This document shows positions 15,828 to 25,079 of a stretch of 64,000 nt of DNA, in pieces (the stretch's first letter is position 1; every line of letters starts with the position of its first letter). The stretch is from Paenibacillus gyeongsangnamensis. GTDB lineage: Bacteria > Bacillota > Bacilli > Paenibacillales > NBRC-103111. The stretch spans positions 310,001 to 374,000 of the forward strand of contig NZ_JAQAGZ010000001.1 in assembly GCF_027533625.1 (NCBI RefSeq), given 5' to 3'. The notes beneath the pieces were generated by a model. It saw nothing but the letters and a program-made list of their open reading frames with translations, had not been told where the DNA came from and made no database searches. Made by a program: the position numbers and the translations under genes.

Positions 15828-18049
15828 AATCCGCTCCTAAGCGCTGGCTTCGGACCCTTCTATGGCAGGATTGGCCTCACCGGCTGACCGTCCTGCTGTC
15901 CGGGTTGTTTCTGCTTCAATTTGCCATCTGGTTCTCGAAGGAAGACGGGCTATGGCTGCCGGAGACGTTTGTGATTGTCGAGCTTACGCTTCTCGTCACC
16001 ATGATTCTGGAGCATTTGCCCCGGATGCACTGGCTGCTTCGGGGATCGCTGCAGCTGATAGCCATCGTCGCGATTCACGTGCTCGTGCTCCGAAGCTACG
16101 GAGTGATCGAGCCGATGCCGCTCAGCAGCTTCTTTTCCTCGAGACTGTTCTTGAATTTATATGAGCTTACGCCGTACTTGTGGTTCGGGCTCGGCACCTG
16201 GGTCGTATACTTGACGATCATTTGGTGGGTTGAGGTCAAGTGGCGCGTATACGTTCTGATGATCGCAAGCGTGCTCGTTCTGAGCGTGCGCGATTCGTTC
16301 TCGTCGATCTTTCTCTGGCCCCAGGTCGCGATGATGGTCGGCTGCGGGCTGTTCCTGCTGATCTTAAGCCATTTTCAACAGCTTCGCCGGCGCGATTTGT
16401 CCGCATGGAACTATTTGGCCGAGTATCCGATTTCCATCGCTTTTCCGGTAATTGCGCTTGTTAGTCTGACGGTGTTCGTAGGAGCGGTTATGCCGGAGGT
16501 GGGACCGCTGGTAACCGATCCTTACACGGCTTGGCGAACCTATCGCGGCGAGCCGATGAGTTTCACGACCGGCAAGGGCGTTCAGGTCTCGCAGGCTGAC
16601 CCGCGGGACTCGTCCTCCGGCTACAGCCGAAGCGATTCGAATTTGGGGGGCGGCTTCCAATTCGATTATACGCCGGTCATGTCGGTCGATACGACACACC
16701 GCAGCTATTGGCGCGGCGAGACGCGCTCTCTTTATACGGGTAAAGGCTGGGATGAAAGCGATTCGGAGAAACGCGGAGCATGGAATCCGGTGAAGCCCGA
16801 TAATGGGCTTCCGCCCGATCCTCGGCTGGCGGGTTCGAAGCTGAAAACGATCGAGGTGACGCAGAAGGTTACGCTGCAGACGGAGGAACGTTTTCCGGTG
16901 CTGTTCGGAGCCTATGCCTTGCAGCGGGTAACGGATTTGAACGGCGAGAAGGCGAGCTTCGATCCCCTCCAATGGTCGGCTCAGCAAGGCGAACTCCGAT
17001 TCAGCGAACGTCAGCCCTATCCTAAGACGTATACGGTCGTGTCGCAAATGCCGATCATTGACGAGGAGGCGATGCGATCGGCTTCTCCTGAGCCCACGGG
17101 ACGCGAATGGCAGGAATACCTGCAGCTCCCCGACAATTTGCCCGCAAGGGTAAAGCAGCTGGCGGCCGATATTACGAAGGATGCGGCGAATCCTTATGAT
17201 AAAGCGAAGAAAATCGAGCAGTATTTGCAAACGAATTTCAGCTACACGAACAAGCCGGATTTGACGAAAGGGCGAAGCCGGGATTTCGTAGACCGCTTCC
17301 TGTTCGAAATGAAGGAAGGCTATTGCGATTATTATTCCACCGCCATGGCCGTAATGGCGCGATCGATCGGGCTTCCGTCCCGTTGGGTCAAAGGCTATGC
17401 CTCCGGCTCTACGGCGCTGGATCAGGAGCTGATGGGATTCGGCGCGGATCAGGGATTGATCGATCCGGACGCCGCTGGCGTGTATACCGTCCGCAATTCG
17501 GACGCGCATTCCTGGGTCGAGATCTATTTCACGGGCTACGGCTGGGTGCCGTTCGAGCCGACGGCCGGCTTTACGCTTCCCCGTGCGGTACAAGCGCCGG
17601 AGCCGAGCGAGGCCGTTCAGCCCGTGACGCCTGCGGCTCCTGAATCGGCCCCGGACGCTGCGCCGGCCGTTCAACCTCATTACGTTTGGTATAGTCTTAT
17701 TGCTGCAGCCGTGTTGGCGCTGCTCGGCTTGCTCGGCTGGAAGCTGCAGGTGATCGAGCTGGTCCAGGAAAGAGCGCGCCGCCGCCGGGCTTCGCTGCTT
17801 AAGCAGAAGGTCATCGTGGAGTGCGAACGCATGCTCCGCATCTTCCGCCGTAACGGATACGTGCGCGAGGAGCATGAGACGCTTCGTGAAGCGATCCGCC
17901 GCTGGACTAAGCAAAGCAAGTGGATGAAAGCCGATCTGGATTTGATCCTGCAGGTGTTCGAGAAGGCGAAATACGGCCGCTCGGACATTACCGAAGAGGA
18001 CTTGCGGCATACGGCGCAGTCGGTCGAGAAGCTGCGGTCGCAGCTGTAG
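15824..18049 (+). CDS. Transglutaminase-like membrane protein (TgpA/DUF3488-DUF4129 type)
   Basis: The product has 741 residues. About six membrane helices fill residues 10-225, followed by an external region, then the transglutaminase core with catalytic Cys in MKEGYCDYYSTAMAVMARS, His in SDAHSWVEIYF and Asp/Glu in WVPFEPTAGF. A second helix near 625-645 precedes a cytoplasmic DUF4129-like tail. The start ATG 15824 overlaps the DUF58 stop and follows GGAGGGAGG; the longer frame from 15734 lies inside DUF58. It is likely to act on surface proteins, with MoxR and DUF58 as partners. Confidence 0.9.
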   Translation: MKSAPKRWLRTLLWQDWPHRLTVLLSGLFLLQFAIWFSKEDGLWLPETFVIVELTLLVTMILEHLPRMHWLLRGSLQLIAIVAIHVLVLRSYGVIEPMPLSSFFSSRLFLNLYELTPYLWFGLGTWVVYLTIIWWVEVKWRVYVLMIASVLVLSVRDSFSSIFLWPQVAMMVGCGLFLLILSHFQQLRRRDLSAWNYLAEYPISIAFPVIALVSLTVFVGAVMPEVGPLVTDPYTAWRTYRGEPMSFTTGKGVQVSQADPRDSSSGYSRSDSNLGGGFQFDYTPVMSVDTTHRSYWRGETRSLYTGKGWDESDSEKRGAWNPVKPDNGLPPDPRLAGSKLKTIEVTQKVTLQTEERFPVLFGAYALQRVTDLNGEKASFDPLQWSAQQGELRFSERQPYPKTYTVVSQMPIIDEEAMRSASPEPTGREWQEYLQLPDNLPARVKQLAADITKDAANPYDKAKKIEQYLQTNFSYTNKPDLTKGRSRDFVDRFLFEMKEGYCDYYSTAMAVMARSIGLPSRWVKGYASGSTALDQELMGFGADQGLIDPDAAGVYTVRNSDAHSWVEIYFTGYGWVPFEPTAGFTLPRAVQAPEPSEAVQPVTPAAPESAPDAAPAVQPHYVWYSLIAAAVLALLGLLGWKLQVIELVQERARRRRASLLKQKVIVECERMLRIFRRNGYVREEHETLREAIRRWTKQSKWMKADLDLILQVFEKAKYGRSDITEEDLRHTAQSVEKLRSQL

Positions 18050-18068
18050 AATGTACTGGGTAGATAGA

Positions 18069-18106
18069 GAAGACGAACGGCAGCCGGCTGTTCGTCTTCT
18101 TGTTTT
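18069..18106 (+). terminator. Terminator of the moxR operon
   Basis: GAAGACGAAC (18069-18078) pairs with GTTCGTCTTC (18090-18099), extended inward by a few GC pairs and followed by TTGTTTTG. Confidence 0.8.
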
Positions 18107-18350
18107 GTTGGTTCATGCTTACGAAGCGAATTTACTGAGTAAACCGAAGCTCTGGCTACTATAAAAGACTCCGATAAAGAGTATTCTTAATTCGCAAGGC
18201 GCAGCGGGAAGCGGGCTGAAGAAACCGGGTTTCACATGTCCTGCGGAGTGCCTTGCTGCCGGCGTTATCCGGGTTAAGCAGGCAATGCGGACGGCCATTC
18301 CGGGCACGGAAGGCCGCCGGTGCATCCGCGGCGGCCGCAGGGCTTTCTTT

Positions 18351-18380
18351 TTGCAACAAAAAGGACTATTATGGTATAGT
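18351..18380 (+). promoter_or_regulatory. Sigma-A-like promoter of the yqe operon
   Basis: TTGCAA (18351-18356), an 18-base spacer and TATAGT (18375-18380), about 35 bases before yqeG. The 240 bases to the left contain no other feature I can support. Confidence 0.6.
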
Positions 18381-18415
18381 TTGCGTATACAGGCCAGTCT
18401 TATGAGGTGAAAGGA

Positions 18416-18910
18416 TTGCTCAAAAAGCTGATTCCGAGCTTGCAAGTGACCACCATTTACGATATCGACTTGAATGATTTGTGGCAGAAGGGCTGCCGTG
18501 GCATCATTACGGATTTGGATAACACGCTGGTAGGGGCCAAAGCGCCGCTTGCCACGCCGGAGCTCATCGATTGGCTCAAGGTGGTGGGGCAGATCGGGTT
18601 TCAGGTGGTCATCGTGTCCAACAATCGCGAGGCCCGGGTGACCCGGTTCGCGGAACCGCTCTCCCTGCCGTTCATCTACCGTGCGAGGAAACCGACGAGC
18701 CTTTCCTTCCGCCGGGCGCTTCAGATGATGAAATTGCAGCCGGAGCAGACGGTGGTCATCGGGGATCAAATGCTTACGGATGTGCTTGGCGGCAACCGCA
18801 TGGGTTTATATACGATACTGGTCAAGCCGATTTCCTTGGTCGACGAGGGCTTCTTCACGAAGGTGAACCGAAGAATCGAGAAAGCGGCGTTAACGATAAT
18901 GAAAAGGTAG
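18416..18910 (+). CDS. yqeG: YqeG family HAD IIIA-type phosphatase
   Basis: A 164-residue HAD phosphatase with motif I TDLDNTLVGA, motif II VSNN and the GDQMLTDVLGGN motif. Its physiological substrate is unknown, and it heads the conserved yqe operon. I chose the TTG at 18416 (MLKKLIPSLQ), which has GAGGTGA ending 5 bases upstream. The GTG at 18407 would add three residues but lies within that site and has no ribosome site of its own. The first gene after the promoter at 18351. Confidence 0.9.
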   Translation: MLKKLIPSLQVTTIYDIDLNDLWQKGCRGIITDLDNTLVGAKAPLATPELIDWLKVVGQIGFQVVIVSNNREARVTRFAEPLSLPFIYRARKPTSLSFRRALQMMKLQPEQTVVIGDQMLTDVLGGNRMGLYTILVKPISLVDEGFFTKVNRRIEKAALTIMKR

Positions 18911-18917
18911 GGAATCT

Positions 18918-20048
18918 ATGAAGTTACATCAAGAAGGCGGCACGGAGGCCGCCCGTTGCGCCGGCTGCGGCGTCAATCTTCAGACCGGGGACGCATCGAA
19001 GCTCGGCTATGTGCCGGAGCAGGCGCTCGCGAGGACGCCGGTCATATGCCAGCGCTGCTTCCGGATCAAGAATTACAACGATGCGGCCGGTTATACGCTG
19101 GATCAGGACGATTTTCTGCGGTTGCTGAATCATGTGGGATCAACGGATTCGCTTGTTGTAAATATCGTTGACTTGTTCGATTTTGAAGGCAGTATGATCG
19201 CCGGACTCCCCAGGTTTGTTGGGAACAACCCGATTGTGCTCGTCGTGAACAAAATCGATTTGCTGCCCAAGGTGACCAACTATAACCGGATCGTTAACTG
19301 GGTGCAGCGGCAGGCGAAGGAGGCCGGGCTGAAGGTGGTCGAGGTTGTGCTCTGCTCAGCCAAGAAGAACATGGGCTTCGAGCGCGTTCTTCAGGTGCTC
19401 GACAGCTGCCGGAACGGCAAGGATATTTATGTTGTGGGGGCCACGAACGTCGGCAAATCGACGCTGATCAACCGGCTCATTCGCGATTACAGCGATTTGG
19501 ACGCCGAGCTGACGACGTCGCAGTATCCGGGAACGACGCTCGATTTGGTGAGGATTCCACTGGACGACGGCTCGTATATCATCGATACGCCCGGGATCGT
19601 CTATAAGCACCGGTTAACCGAGCTGGTGGAGAAGAAGGATCTTCAGAAGCTGATGCCGGACAAGGTGATCAAGCCGCTCGTGTACCAATTGAACGAGAAG
19701 CAATCGATCTTTTTCGGAGGCTTCGCGCGGTTTGATTTCGTGCAAGGGGAACGGCAGTCCTTTACCTTCTATGTGTCGAATGCAGTGCCCCCGCACCGGA
19801 CGAAGCTGGAGCGGGCGGACGAGCTCTACGCGGAGCATAAGGGCGAGCTGCTGGCCCCTCCGACGAGAGAGGATCTGGAGCAGCTTCCGCCGTTAACGAA
19901 GCATGCCGTCCGCGTACCGAAAGGGAAGCAGTTGGACGTATCGATCTCCGGTCTCGGCTGGGTGAAGGTCAACGGGCTGGAAGGCGCGGATTTGGCGGTG
20001 CATGTTCCGAAAGGAGTCAAGGTGGCGGTTCGGGAGTCGTTGATCTAA
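18918..20048 (+). CDS. yqeH: Ribosome biogenesis GTPase YqeH
   Basis: A 376-residue circularly permuted GTPase needed for 30S assembly. An N-terminal zinc ribbon (CAGC...CQRC, residues 13-48) is followed by G4 VNKID before G1 GATNVGKST and G3 DTPG, the permuted order. The C-terminal domain binds RNA. It starts 7 bases after yqeG. Confidence 0.95.
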   Translation: MKLHQEGGTEAARCAGCGVNLQTGDASKLGYVPEQALARTPVICQRCFRIKNYNDAAGYTLDQDDFLRLLNHVGSTDSLVVNIVDLFDFEGSMIAGLPRFVGNNPIVLVVNKIDLLPKVTNYNRIVNWVQRQAKEAGLKVVEVVLCSAKKNMGFERVLQVLDSCRNGKDIYVVGATNVGKSTLINRLIRDYSDLDAELTTSQYPGTTLDLVRIPLDDGSYIIDTPGIVYKHRLTELVEKKDLQKLMPDKVIKPLVYQLNEKQSIFFGGFARFDFVQGERQSFTFYVSNAVPPHRTKLERADELYAEHKGELLAPPTREDLEQLPPLTKHAVRVPKGKQLDVSISGLGWVKVNGLEGADLAVHVPKGVKVAVRESLI

Positions 20049-20105
20049 ACTCCCGGCGCCACCCTGTTTGCGCTTGAACTTTGGGAACGGAGGAACGAGA
20101 GAACA

Positions 20106-20963
20106 ATGGGGAAACAGCCGCTTGACAGTCATACGATTATGTACGGGGTGTTCGGCGATCCGGTCCGGCACTCGAAATCTCCGATTATGCTGAATCACGC
20201 TTTCGAAGCGTCCGGCATCAATGCCGCATATGCCGCTTTTCACATTGCGCCGGGTACGTTGAAGGACGCGGTAGCGGGAATTCGCGCTCTTGGCTTCCGC
20301 GGCGCGAACGTCACGATTCCTCATAAAGTGGAAGTCATGGAGTATATGGACGAAATCGACGAGGGTGCCCGCATCATCGGCGCGGTGAACACGATCGTCA
20401 ATGAAGGCGGCCGTCTGATCGGCTATAATACGGACGGCATCGGCTACGTCCGTTCCTTGATGGAGGAAACGGGCGTGCGTTTAAAGGGCCGCAAGGTGCT
20501 GATGCTGGGAGCCGGCGGCGCGGCGCGCGGCGTAGGCTACGCGCTTGCGCAGCAGGGGGCGGAGCATATTTATATCGCCAACCGGACGGAGTCGAAAGCG
20601 GCGGAGCTCGCCGATTCGATGTGCTCGTTCTGCCGCGCCTCCGGAATTGGCTTGGATCGCATCAGCGAGGTGGCTGCCGAAGCGGCGCTCATCGTAAACA
20701 ATACGTCGCTTGGCATGCATCCGCATGTGGACGAGGTGCCGATGGATACGTCGCTGATCGCTCCGCAGACGGTGGTCAGCGATCTGGTGTACAACCCGTT
20801 AATCACGCGTTTCCTCCGGGAAGCGAAGGAGCGGGGTGCTATTATTCATAGCGGCCTAGGCATGTTTATTTATCAAGGCGCCTACGCCTTCGAGTATTGG
20901 ACGGGACAACCGGCTCCGATCGCCGCCATGCGGGAAGTGGTGGAGCAGTCGTTTCAGGATTAG
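20106..20963 (+). CDS. aroE: Shikimate dehydrogenase (NADP+)
   Basis: A 285-residue enzyme reducing 3-dehydroshikimate to shikimate in aromatic amino-acid synthesis. It shows the substrate-binding SKSPIMLNHAF, the NVTIPHK segment with catalytic Lys, the NTDG motif with catalytic Asp, and the Rossmann glycine loop GAGGAARGV. ATG 20106 follows GGAGGAACG. Its place between yqeH and yhbY is the ancestral Bacillus order. Confidence 0.96.
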   Translation: MGKQPLDSHTIMYGVFGDPVRHSKSPIMLNHAFEASGINAAYAAFHIAPGTLKDAVAGIRALGFRGANVTIPHKVEVMEYMDEIDEGARIIGAVNTIVNEGGRLIGYNTDGIGYVRSLMEETGVRLKGRKVLMLGAGGAARGVGYALAQQGAEHIYIANRTESKAAELADSMCSFCRASGIGLDRISEVAAEAALIVNNTSLGMHPHVDEVPMDTSLIAPQTVVSDLVYNPLITRFLREAKERGAIIHSGLGMFIYQGAYAFEYWTGQPAPIAAMREVVEQSFQD

Positions 20964-21038
20964 ACCGATTTAGGCCCGGTCTCATAGGCGGAAGCCGCGA
21001 CCGGGTAACCATTCCATGAATAGAGGTAGAACAACTCG

Positions 21039-21329
21039 ATGTTAACAGGCAAACAAAAGCGTTACCTTCGCTCCATGGCGCATCATCTGACGCCTATCTT
21101 TCAAGTGGGCAAAGGCGGGGTGAACGACCATCTGATCCGGCACATCTCCGAGGCGATTGAAGTCAGGGAGCTGCTCAAAATTTCCGTGCTGCAAAATTGC
21201 ATGGAGGACCGCGACGAGGTAGCGGCAGAGCTGGCGGAAGGAGCCGGCGCCGAGCTCGTGCAGGTCATCGGCAAGACGATCGTCCTGTATAAGGAATCGA
21301 AGGATAATAAAACGATCGTGCTCCCGTAG
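21039..21329 (+). CDS. yhbY: YhbY/CRM-type RNA-binding protein
   Basis: A 96-residue single CRM (KH-like) domain protein associated with pre-50S ribosomes. It begins LTGKQKRYLRSMAHHLTPIFQVGKGG and has the IGKTIVLYKESK end; the GKGG loop binds RNA. Known as yqeI in B. subtilis, in the same position. Confidence 0.93.
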   Translation: MLTGKQKRYLRSMAHHLTPIFQVGKGGVNDHLIRHISEAIEVRELLKISVLQNCMEDRDEVAAELAEGAGAELVQVIGKTIVLYKESKDNKTIVLP

Positions 21330-21383
21330 TCCAAGGCTAACGTCATGGGTTGAGGGGCGCCAAGCGATAAGAGGGTGAGCGGG

Positions 21384-21971
21384 ATGAAGGTCGGCCTGAT
21401 GGGGGGCACCTTTGACCCCATACATATCGGGCATTTGATTGCGGCTCAATGCGCCCTGGAAGCGGCAGGGCTGGACGAGGTATGGTTTATGCCTACGAAT
21501 GTCCCGCCTCATAAAAAACAGCTTCCCGGAGCGACGCCGGAGCAGCGCTGGGAGATGGTGAATGCCGCGGTGGAGGGTCATCCGGCCTTTCGGGCGATCG
21601 ATGTGGAGCTGCGCAAGGGTGGGGTTTCTTACAGCGTCGATACGGTGAAGCTGCTGATGCAGCTATATCCCGGACACCGTTTTCACTATATCGTAGGTGC
21701 GGATATGGTGCAGTATTTGCCCAAATGGTACAAGATCGAAGAGCTGGCGAACCTGGTCGTCTTCATAGGGCTAAGCCGTCCCGGCTACGGGACGGAAGAA
21801 GAGGCGCTGCCCGAGCCGATCCGCGATTCCGTACGGATGGCGCGGATGCCCTTGATTGAAATCTCATCCACGGAGATCCGGAAGCGGCTCGCGGAAGGAA
21901 GGCCGGTGCGCTATCTGGTGCCCGACCGGGTAAATCAGTACATTGAGGTGAACCGTTTATATGAATCGTGA
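21384..21971 (+). CDS. nadD: Nicotinate-nucleotide adenylyltransferase
   Basis: A 195-residue NaMN adenylyltransferase of NAD synthesis, with the nucleotidyl-transferase signature GGTFDPIHIGH (7-17) and the ISSTEIRKR motif near the end. ATG 21384 has GAGGG (21371-21375) 8 bases upstream; the GTG at 21375 overlaps that site. It overlaps yqeK by 11 bases. Confidence 0.95.
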   Translation: MKVGLMGGTFDPIHIGHLIAAQCALEAAGLDEVWFMPTNVPPHKKQLPGATPEQRWEMVNAAVEGHPAFRAIDVELRKGGVSYSVDTVKLLMQLYPGHRFHYIVGADMVQYLPKWYKIEELANLVVFIGLSRPGYGTEEEALPEPIRDSVRMARMPLIEISSTEIRKRLAEGRPVRYLVPDRVNQYIEVNRLYES

Positions 21972-22539
21972 TGAGCTGATAGAATCCGTTCGGTCGCAAA
22001 TGCCCGCGAAGCGGTGGGAGCATACCGAGGGCGTTATGTCCACCGCCGTGATGCTGGCGAAGCGTTTCGGAGGCGACCCGGCTCGTGCGGAGCTGGCGGC
22101 GATTTTGCACGATGTCTGCAAATATTGGCCGGTAGAGGAGCAGGGGCGTGTCATTCGGGAAAACGGTTTGCCGCAGGATTTGCTGGAATACGACAAAGAG
22201 CTGTGGCACGCCCACGCCGGCGCCTGGGTGGCCCGGGATCGGTACGGGGTGGGCGATGAAGAAGTGCTGGATGCGATTCGTTACCATACGTCAGGCCGGG
22301 AGAACATGACACTGCTGGACAAAATCGTTTGTTTGGCCGATTATATGGAGCCGGGGCGCGATTTTCCAGGCGTGCATAATATTCGGGAAAACGCCGAACA
22401 TAGTCTTGAGAGGGCGCTCCTGGCCGGGTTCGACGGGACGATCCGTTTCCTGCTGGAGAAGGGGAAACGGATCTACCCGCTGACGGTGATGGCCCGCAAC
22501 GGGCTGCTGCTGGAGCTTCAGAAGCAGGATGCGAAATGA
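21961..22539 (+). CDS. yqeK: HD-domain bis(5'-nucleosyl)-tetraphosphatase YqeK (symmetrical)
   Basis: A 192-residue HD hydrolase. B. subtilis YqeK cleaves Ap4A to two ADP, a stress alarmone control step. It shows metal ligands in REHTEGV-like EHTEGVMSTA, the HD pair in LHDVCKYW, and HAHAGAWVARD. Translation start overlaps nadD. Confidence 0.93.
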   Translation: MNRDELIESVRSQMPAKRWEHTEGVMSTAVMLAKRFGGDPARAELAAILHDVCKYWPVEEQGRVIRENGLPQDLLEYDKELWHAHAGAWVARDRYGVGDEEVLDAIRYHTSGRENMTLLDKIVCLADYMEPGRDFPGVHNIRENAEHSLERALLAGFDGTIRFLLEKGKRIYPLTVMARNGLLLELQKQDAK

Positions 22540-22599
22540 TTTGAAGTGAATGCTTACGAAGAAGGCTTTGCTGACGCAAAGCCCTGAGGAGGAAAATAA

Positions 22600-22944
22600 A
22601 TGATTCAACCCGACGAGCTGATGGCTCTGGCGGTCGACGCGGCCGAGGACAAGAAGGCGATGAACGTCATAGCGCTCAATCTGCGAGGCATTTCCCTCGT
22701 GGCCGATTATTTCATTATTTGCCACGGCAACTCGGAAACGCAGGTGCAGGCAATCGCGACCGAAATCCGCAAACGCGCGGAGGAGAATGGAGCCAGGCTC
22801 CGCGGCATGGAAGGAATGGATACGGCCCGCTGGGTGCTGGTCGACCTTGGCGACGTAGTCGTTCATGTCTTCCATCGCGATGACCGCGAATATTATAATA
22901 TAGAGCGGCTGTGGTCCGATGCGAAAGTGGTCGAACGGGTATGA
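22600..22944 (+). CDS. rsfS: Ribosome silencing factor RsfS
   Basis: A 114-residue protein that binds uL14 and blocks subunit joining when nutrients fall. The family core DYFIICHGNSETQVQAIATEI and the end WVLVDLGDVVVHVFH are intact. The ATG follows GAGGAGG. The stop overlaps the next gene as ATGA. Confidence 0.95.
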   Translation: MIQPDELMALAVDAAEDKKAMNVIALNLRGISLVADYFIICHGNSETQVQAIATEIRKRAEENGARLRGMEGMDTARWVLVDLGDVVVHVFHRDDREYYNIERLWSDAKVVERV

Positions 22945-23840
22945 GGCTGGAAGCCGGTAAGGTCGTACGCCTCGATGTGGCACGTGAGGTCTCGCCTCAC
23001 GGCTATTTTTTAACCGACGGGAACGTGGATATTCTGCTCCATTACAGCGAAGCGGTCGGCGAAGTGAAGCCGGGCGAGCAGGTCGATGTGTTCCTGTTCT
23101 ACGATACGCAGGACCGGCTGGCGGCAACGATGCGAAAGCCGCTTATTTCCCTCGGGGAAGTCGCGCTGCTGGAAGTGGTGGATTTCCATCCGCGCTTCGG
23201 CTGCTTTCTGGAGATGGGCCTCGGCCGTCACCTGCTGCTGCCGTTCCGCGAGCTGCCGGAGCTGAAGGAGCTTCGCCCGCAGGTCGGGGACAAGGTATTC
23301 GTTGTGCTTACCCATGATCGGCAGGGGCGCCTCGTTGCCAAAGTGGCCGGTGAAGAGGAGCTGAAGAAGCTCATCTTCGCCGCTCCTACAGATTGGCGGA
23401 ACCGCCAAGTCGAGGCCAGAGTGTACAAGCCGCTTCAGATGGGTACCTTTGTCGTCTGCGACGGCGGGGTCGTCGGCTTCGGGGTCATCGGACTCATTCA
23501 TTCCACGGAACGGACCCGGCTGCTGCGGCTTGGAGAGCAAGTTCAAGTCCGGATCACTTATGTCCGCGAGGACGGGAACGTCAACCTGTCGATGCGGGAT
23601 CGCAAGGAAGTGGGCCGCGACGAGGATTCCGAGAAGCTGCTTGCGTTCATGCGGGAGAGGCCGAACGGGGCGATGCCGTATTCCGACGAAACGCCGGCAG
23701 ACCTCATAAGCCAGCGATTCGGGATGAGCAAATCCGCTTTCAAGCGAGCGATCGGCAAGCTGATGAGGGAAGGCCTCGTATATCAGGACGGCAGCTGGAC
23801 TCATTTGAAAAAGGATAACACTGAGCCGGTTTCCGATTGA
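22941..23840 (+). CDS. cvfB: S1-like RNA-binding protein, CvfB family
   Basis: A 299-residue protein with three S1-like OB folds and a C-terminal winged helix (PADLISQRFGMSKSAFKRAIGKLMREGLV). In Staphylococcus CvfB binds RNA and affects virulence factor expression; B. subtilis YitL is the homologue. The start ATG 22941 overlaps the rsfS stop by 4 bases, so it is coupled. In B. subtilis the gene is elsewhere and yqeM follows rsfS directly, so this is a lineage-specific insertion suggesting a ribosome-related role. Confidence 0.9.
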   Translation: MRLEAGKVVRLDVAREVSPHGYFLTDGNVDILLHYSEAVGEVKPGEQVDVFLFYDTQDRLAATMRKPLISLGEVALLEVVDFHPRFGCFLEMGLGRHLLLPFRELPELKELRPQVGDKVFVVLTHDRQGRLVAKVAGEEELKKLIFAAPTDWRNRQVEARVYKPLQMGTFVVCDGGVVGFGVIGLIHSTERTRLLRLGEQVQVRITYVREDGNVNLSMRDRKEVGRDEDSEKLLAFMRERPNGAMPYSDETPADLISQRFGMSKSAFKRAIGKLMREGLVYQDGSWTHLKKDNTEPVSD

Positions 23841-23906
23841 TGTTCGGGGCCGGTTTTTTGCTGCTGCGGCTTACATTCGGAACGCGGAACAGGAGGAAGA
23901 AGCGGT

Positions 23907-24701
23907 ATGGCTTATGAGCAATTTGCCTATTTGTACGACCGGCTGATGGAGGATATGCCTTACGGAGAATGGCTGCACTTCGCCGGCCAATGCTGGGATA
24001 AATACGGCAAGCCGCGGCGCATCGTCGATCTCGGCTGCGGAACCGGCAGCATGGCCGTTCCTTTGGCACGGCAGGGCTTCGAGGTGTACGGCATCGACTT
24101 GTCCGATGACATGCTGGCGGTAGCGCAGCACAAAGCGGACGAGGAGCAGAGGCGAAGCGCGTTTGCGCCGGGAGGCTCGGTCACCTGGCTGCAGCAGGAT
24201 ATGCGGGAATGGGAGATCGGCCGTCCGGCGGATGCCGTACTTTCCTTTTGTGATTGCGTCAACTATTTGCTGGAGGAAGAGGATGTCCTCTCTTCGTTCC
24301 GCAGCGCTTACGCGGGTCTGAAGCCGGGCGGAATTTTTGTGTTCGATGTCCATACGCCTTACCAGCTGGAGGCCTATGCGAAGACGCAGCCTTTTTTCCT
24401 CAACGAGGACGATATCGCCTACATTTGGACGAGCGACTATGATCCGAGCCGGGTCGAGATTGAGCACAGCTTGACGATCTTTGTGAAGGAAGGCGCCTAC
24501 GACGAGACGGGCTCGGACGACGCGCTTACGGAGCGGTTTCATCGGGTCGAGGAGCTGCACGTGCAGCGGGCGTATGCGCTTGACTGGATCGAGCGGGCAT
24601 TGAAGGAAGCGGGGTTCCGGGAAACGGAAGTCTATGCCGATTTTTTGTGGAAAAGGCCGACGGCGGAAACGCAGCGCGCTTTTTTCGTAGCGGTGAAATA
24701 G
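23907..24701 (+). CDS. yqeM: Class I SAM-dependent methyltransferase YqeM
   Basis: A 264-residue methyltransferase with SAM motif I VDLGCGTGSMAVPLARQG and acidic motif II YGIDLSDDML. The substrate is unknown. ATG 23907 follows ACAGGAGG. It ends the yqe operon. A GC-rich hairpin near 24720-24750 with Ts (AAGGGGCTTTGCG... CGCAGAGCTCTTTTTTT) may terminate it. Confidence 0.88.
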   Translation: MAYEQFAYLYDRLMEDMPYGEWLHFAGQCWDKYGKPRRIVDLGCGTGSMAVPLARQGFEVYGIDLSDDMLAVAQHKADEEQRRSAFAPGGSVTWLQQDMREWEIGRPADAVLSFCDCVNYLLEEEDVLSSFRSAYAGLKPGGIFVFDVHTPYQLEAYAKTQPFFLNEDDIAYIWTSDYDPSRVEIEHSLTIFVKEGAYDETGSDDALTERFHRVEELHVQRAYALDWIERALKEAGFRETEVYADFLWKRPTAETQRAFFVAVK

Positions 24702-24846
24702 TAAGGAGCTGGAGAAGGGGCTTTGCGTCGAGAGACGCAGAGCTCTTTTTTTATACGAAAATTTCCGAGTTGCCGTTTTTGAACCGATTGCGAACAAAAC
24801 ATAATCCGTACTTCGTCAAAATTCGGCATTGGTGAAATCATTTATA

Positions 24847-24865
24847 ATGTCATATAAAATGACAT
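24847..24865. promoter_or_regulatory. Perfect palindrome in the nir control region
   Basis: ATGTCAT-ATAAA-ATGACAT (7-5-7), flanked by TATAAT-like sequences. Probably an operator; the regulator is unknown. Confidence 0.4.
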
Positions 24866-24878
24866 ATAATTACCATCC

Positions 24879-24968
24879 ATGTTCGGGATAAAAAACTGGA
24901 AAAGCTAATTCTTCTGAATGTTTCAATGAAAACACGAACATATTTTACATAAACTAAATTAATGTTCG
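24879..24968. promoter_or_regulatory. Three ATGTTCG heptamers in the nir control region
   Basis: ATGTTCG occurs at 24879-24885 and 24962-24968, and inverted (CGAACAT) at 24935-24941. The last two form an inverted pair 20 bases apart. Three exact 7-mers within 90 bases of AT-rich DNA suggests a protein-binding array. No known consensus was recognised. Confidence 0.4.
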
Positions 24969-25062
24969 CTTTTAAATTGAATAATCGCCTAAAAACAAAA
25001 AAATAATTTTCGAATTATACTTGAAATATTCGTTTACTTAAGTTATTGTAACATTATAGAAA

Positions 25063-25079
25063 TGTTATTAAAACTAACA
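25063..25079. promoter_or_regulatory. GlnR/TnrA-type box upstream of nirB
   Basis: TGTTA-N7-TAACA matches the Bacillus GlnR/TnrA consensus TGTNA-N7-TNACA exactly. It lies about 90 bases before the nirB start. A second perfect inverted repeat, TAACATT-ATAGA-AATGTTA (25049-25067), overlaps it. Nitrogen control of the nitrite operon is thus likely, as for B. subtilis nas genes. Confidence 0.7.

Noticed and set aside
16364..18010. 548-codon minus-strand frame opposite the transglutaminase gene
   Set aside because: No ribosome site or domain; the opposite strand has clear catalytic motifs.
18119..18769. 216-codon minus-strand frame before and across yqeG
   Set aside because: It overlaps the yqeG promoter and gene, with no ribosome site or recognisable domain.
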